Positions 63,399 to 64,000 of a DNA stretch of 64,000 nucleotides are shown piece by piece. Below the pieces are notes generated by a model. That model made no database searches, had not been told where the DNA came from, and saw only the letters and a program-made list of their open reading frames with translations. Source of the DNA: Halomonas faecis. Lineage in GTDB: Bacteria; Pseudomonadota; Gammaproteobacteria; Pseudomonadales; Halomonadaceae. The DNA lies in assembly GCF_010993975.1 (NCBI RefSeq), contig NZ_JAACZO010000004.1:62001-126000 (forward strand). Reading direction: 5' to 3'. The position numbers were made by a program, and so were the translations under genes. Every line of letters starts with the position of its first letter. Position 1 is the first letter of the stretch.

Positions 63399-64000
63399 TC
63401 AGAACCGGTAGGCCACGTTCATGCGCACGTCCCGGCCGGCTTCCGGCAGGCCGGCCGCCACGTCGCCATAGACCGCATAGCTGGCATGATCGAAGTACTG
63501 CTTGTCGAGCAGGTTGTTGACCGTCAGCGAGAGCGTCAGCCGGTCATCGACCAGCGGCTGCCAGCGGGCGTAGACATCGTGCACGCCGTAACCGGCTTTC
63601 TCCGGGTAGCCATCGGCGACGTCGGTCAGGCGCTCGGCGAAGCGGCCGCTCCAGCCCAGGTCGAGGCTGTCGGTGGCCCGGTAGTTGAGGTTGGCCACCC
63701 AGCTGTCGCCCACGCTGGTGCCGAGGCTCCAGTTGTCGTCGCTCAGCGGCTCGCCGTTGAGCTCCGGGCGCGACTGGCTGTAGGAGAGCGAGGCGCTCAG
63801 GCGTTCCCAGTCGTAGCCGATGGTGGCGCTGACCCCGCGGGTTTCCAGCTCGCCGAGGTTCGAGAGCACCCCGCTGCGACCTTCCTGACCCACGACGTCG
63901 TCGATTTTGGTGACGAAGGCCTCGGCGGACAGGTAGAGGTTGCCGTGGCGGTAGGTGGCGCCGACCTCGTAATTGTCGGCAGTCTCTTCCTTGCGGTCGG
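63399..64000 (-). CDS. TonB-dependent outer-membrane receptor (C-terminal ~200 residues; 5' end beyond window)
   Basis: The visible part is the end of a 22-strand receptor barrel: repeated amphipathic strands (NYEVGATYRHGNLYLSAEAF, LETRGVSATIGYDW, LSASLSYSQS, WVANLNYRATDSLDLGW), the family motif LTLSLTVNNLLDKQYFDH near the end, and a terminal strand VRMNVAYRF with C-terminal Phe. It would import a siderophore or heme across the outer membrane using TonB energy and is the first visible gene of the operon with the binding protein, permease, ATPase and DUF2218. Confidence 0.93.
   Translation of the reverse strand, partial: DRKEETADNYEVGATYRHGNLYLSAEAFVTKIDDVVGQEGRSGVLSNLGELETRGVSATIGYDWERLSASLSYSQSRPELNGEPLSDDNWSLGTSVGDSWVANLNYRATDSLDLGWSGRFAERLTDVADGYPEKAGYGVHDVYARWQPLVDDRLTLSLTVNNLLDKQYFDHASYAVYGDVAAGLPEAGRDVRMNVAYRF

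Overview
The window is chromosomal DNA from a GC-rich gammaproteobacterium. The miaB-ybeZ-ybeY-corC-lnt order, ackA-pta, CysPTWA-type sulfate uptake, the trpEGDC run, osmoregulated periplasmic glucan genes and several compatible-solute or polyamine-type ABC parts together suggest Halomonas or a close relative; this is inference from gene content and codon style, not a database result. Genes are packed tightly, with many 4-base ATGA/GTGA overlaps. No rRNA, tRNA, CRISPR array or intact insertion sequence was seen.

Layout. 1-6366: a class V aminotransferase (cut by the left edge), a small phospholipid-methyltransferase-like protein, and a four-gene polyamine-type ABC importer. 6413-9768: ackA-pta (minus). 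9972-11826: a small outer-membrane barrel and a Card1/VC1899-like CARF-nuclease homologue whose ligand and catalytic motifs are both eroded. 11975-15576: thiC and tenA behind a TPP riboswitch, then a CDP-alcohol phosphatidyltransferase. 15663-22803: an unusual cluster with a BchC-like dehydrogenase, a degenerate PTPS/QueD homologue, a GT4 glycosyltransferase, a methyltransferase, a flippase-like membrane protein, a stand-alone RibD-type reductase, a GTP cyclohydrolase II with an odd N-terminus, and a creatininase-family amidohydrolase. This looks like a dedicated pathway from GTP to a modified pterin or pyrimidine glycoside and is the best candidate for an undescribed system. 22800-30180: fkbM, opgH and opgG (one operon with the creatininase gene), divergent from an alkaline-phosphatase-superfamily membrane enzyme and manC.

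30184-38803: an LpxL-type acyltransferase, small membrane and VOC proteins, a methyltransferase, an MFS transporter and a three-gene acyl-CoA oxidation module (acyl-CoA dehydrogenase, acyl-CoA ligase, 3-hydroxyacyl-CoA dehydrogenase). 38819-44227: lnt, corC, ybeY, ybeZ, miaB (minus). 44655-46558: an SH3-domain envelope protein, tpm and a YajG lipoprotein. 46647-50444: sulfate ABC transporter. 50610-58102: rpe, a GIY-YIG protein, an NDH-2-type dehydrogenase, gph (carrying an in-frame palindromic insertion), then trpE, trpG, trpD, trpC behind a candidate Trp leader peptide, closed by a strong hairpin.

58103-60017 is an AT-richer accessory patch: a VOC protein, the 5' stub of a nitrilase gene, the 3' stub of a second DUF2218 gene, and a BrnT-like toxin with its ribbon-helix-helix antitoxin, the pair flanked by 13-base direct repeats. 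60018-64000 returns to core-like DNA with an iron or siderophore uptake operon (TonB receptor, binding protein, permease, ATPase, DUF2218), reading on the minus strand and cut by the right edge.
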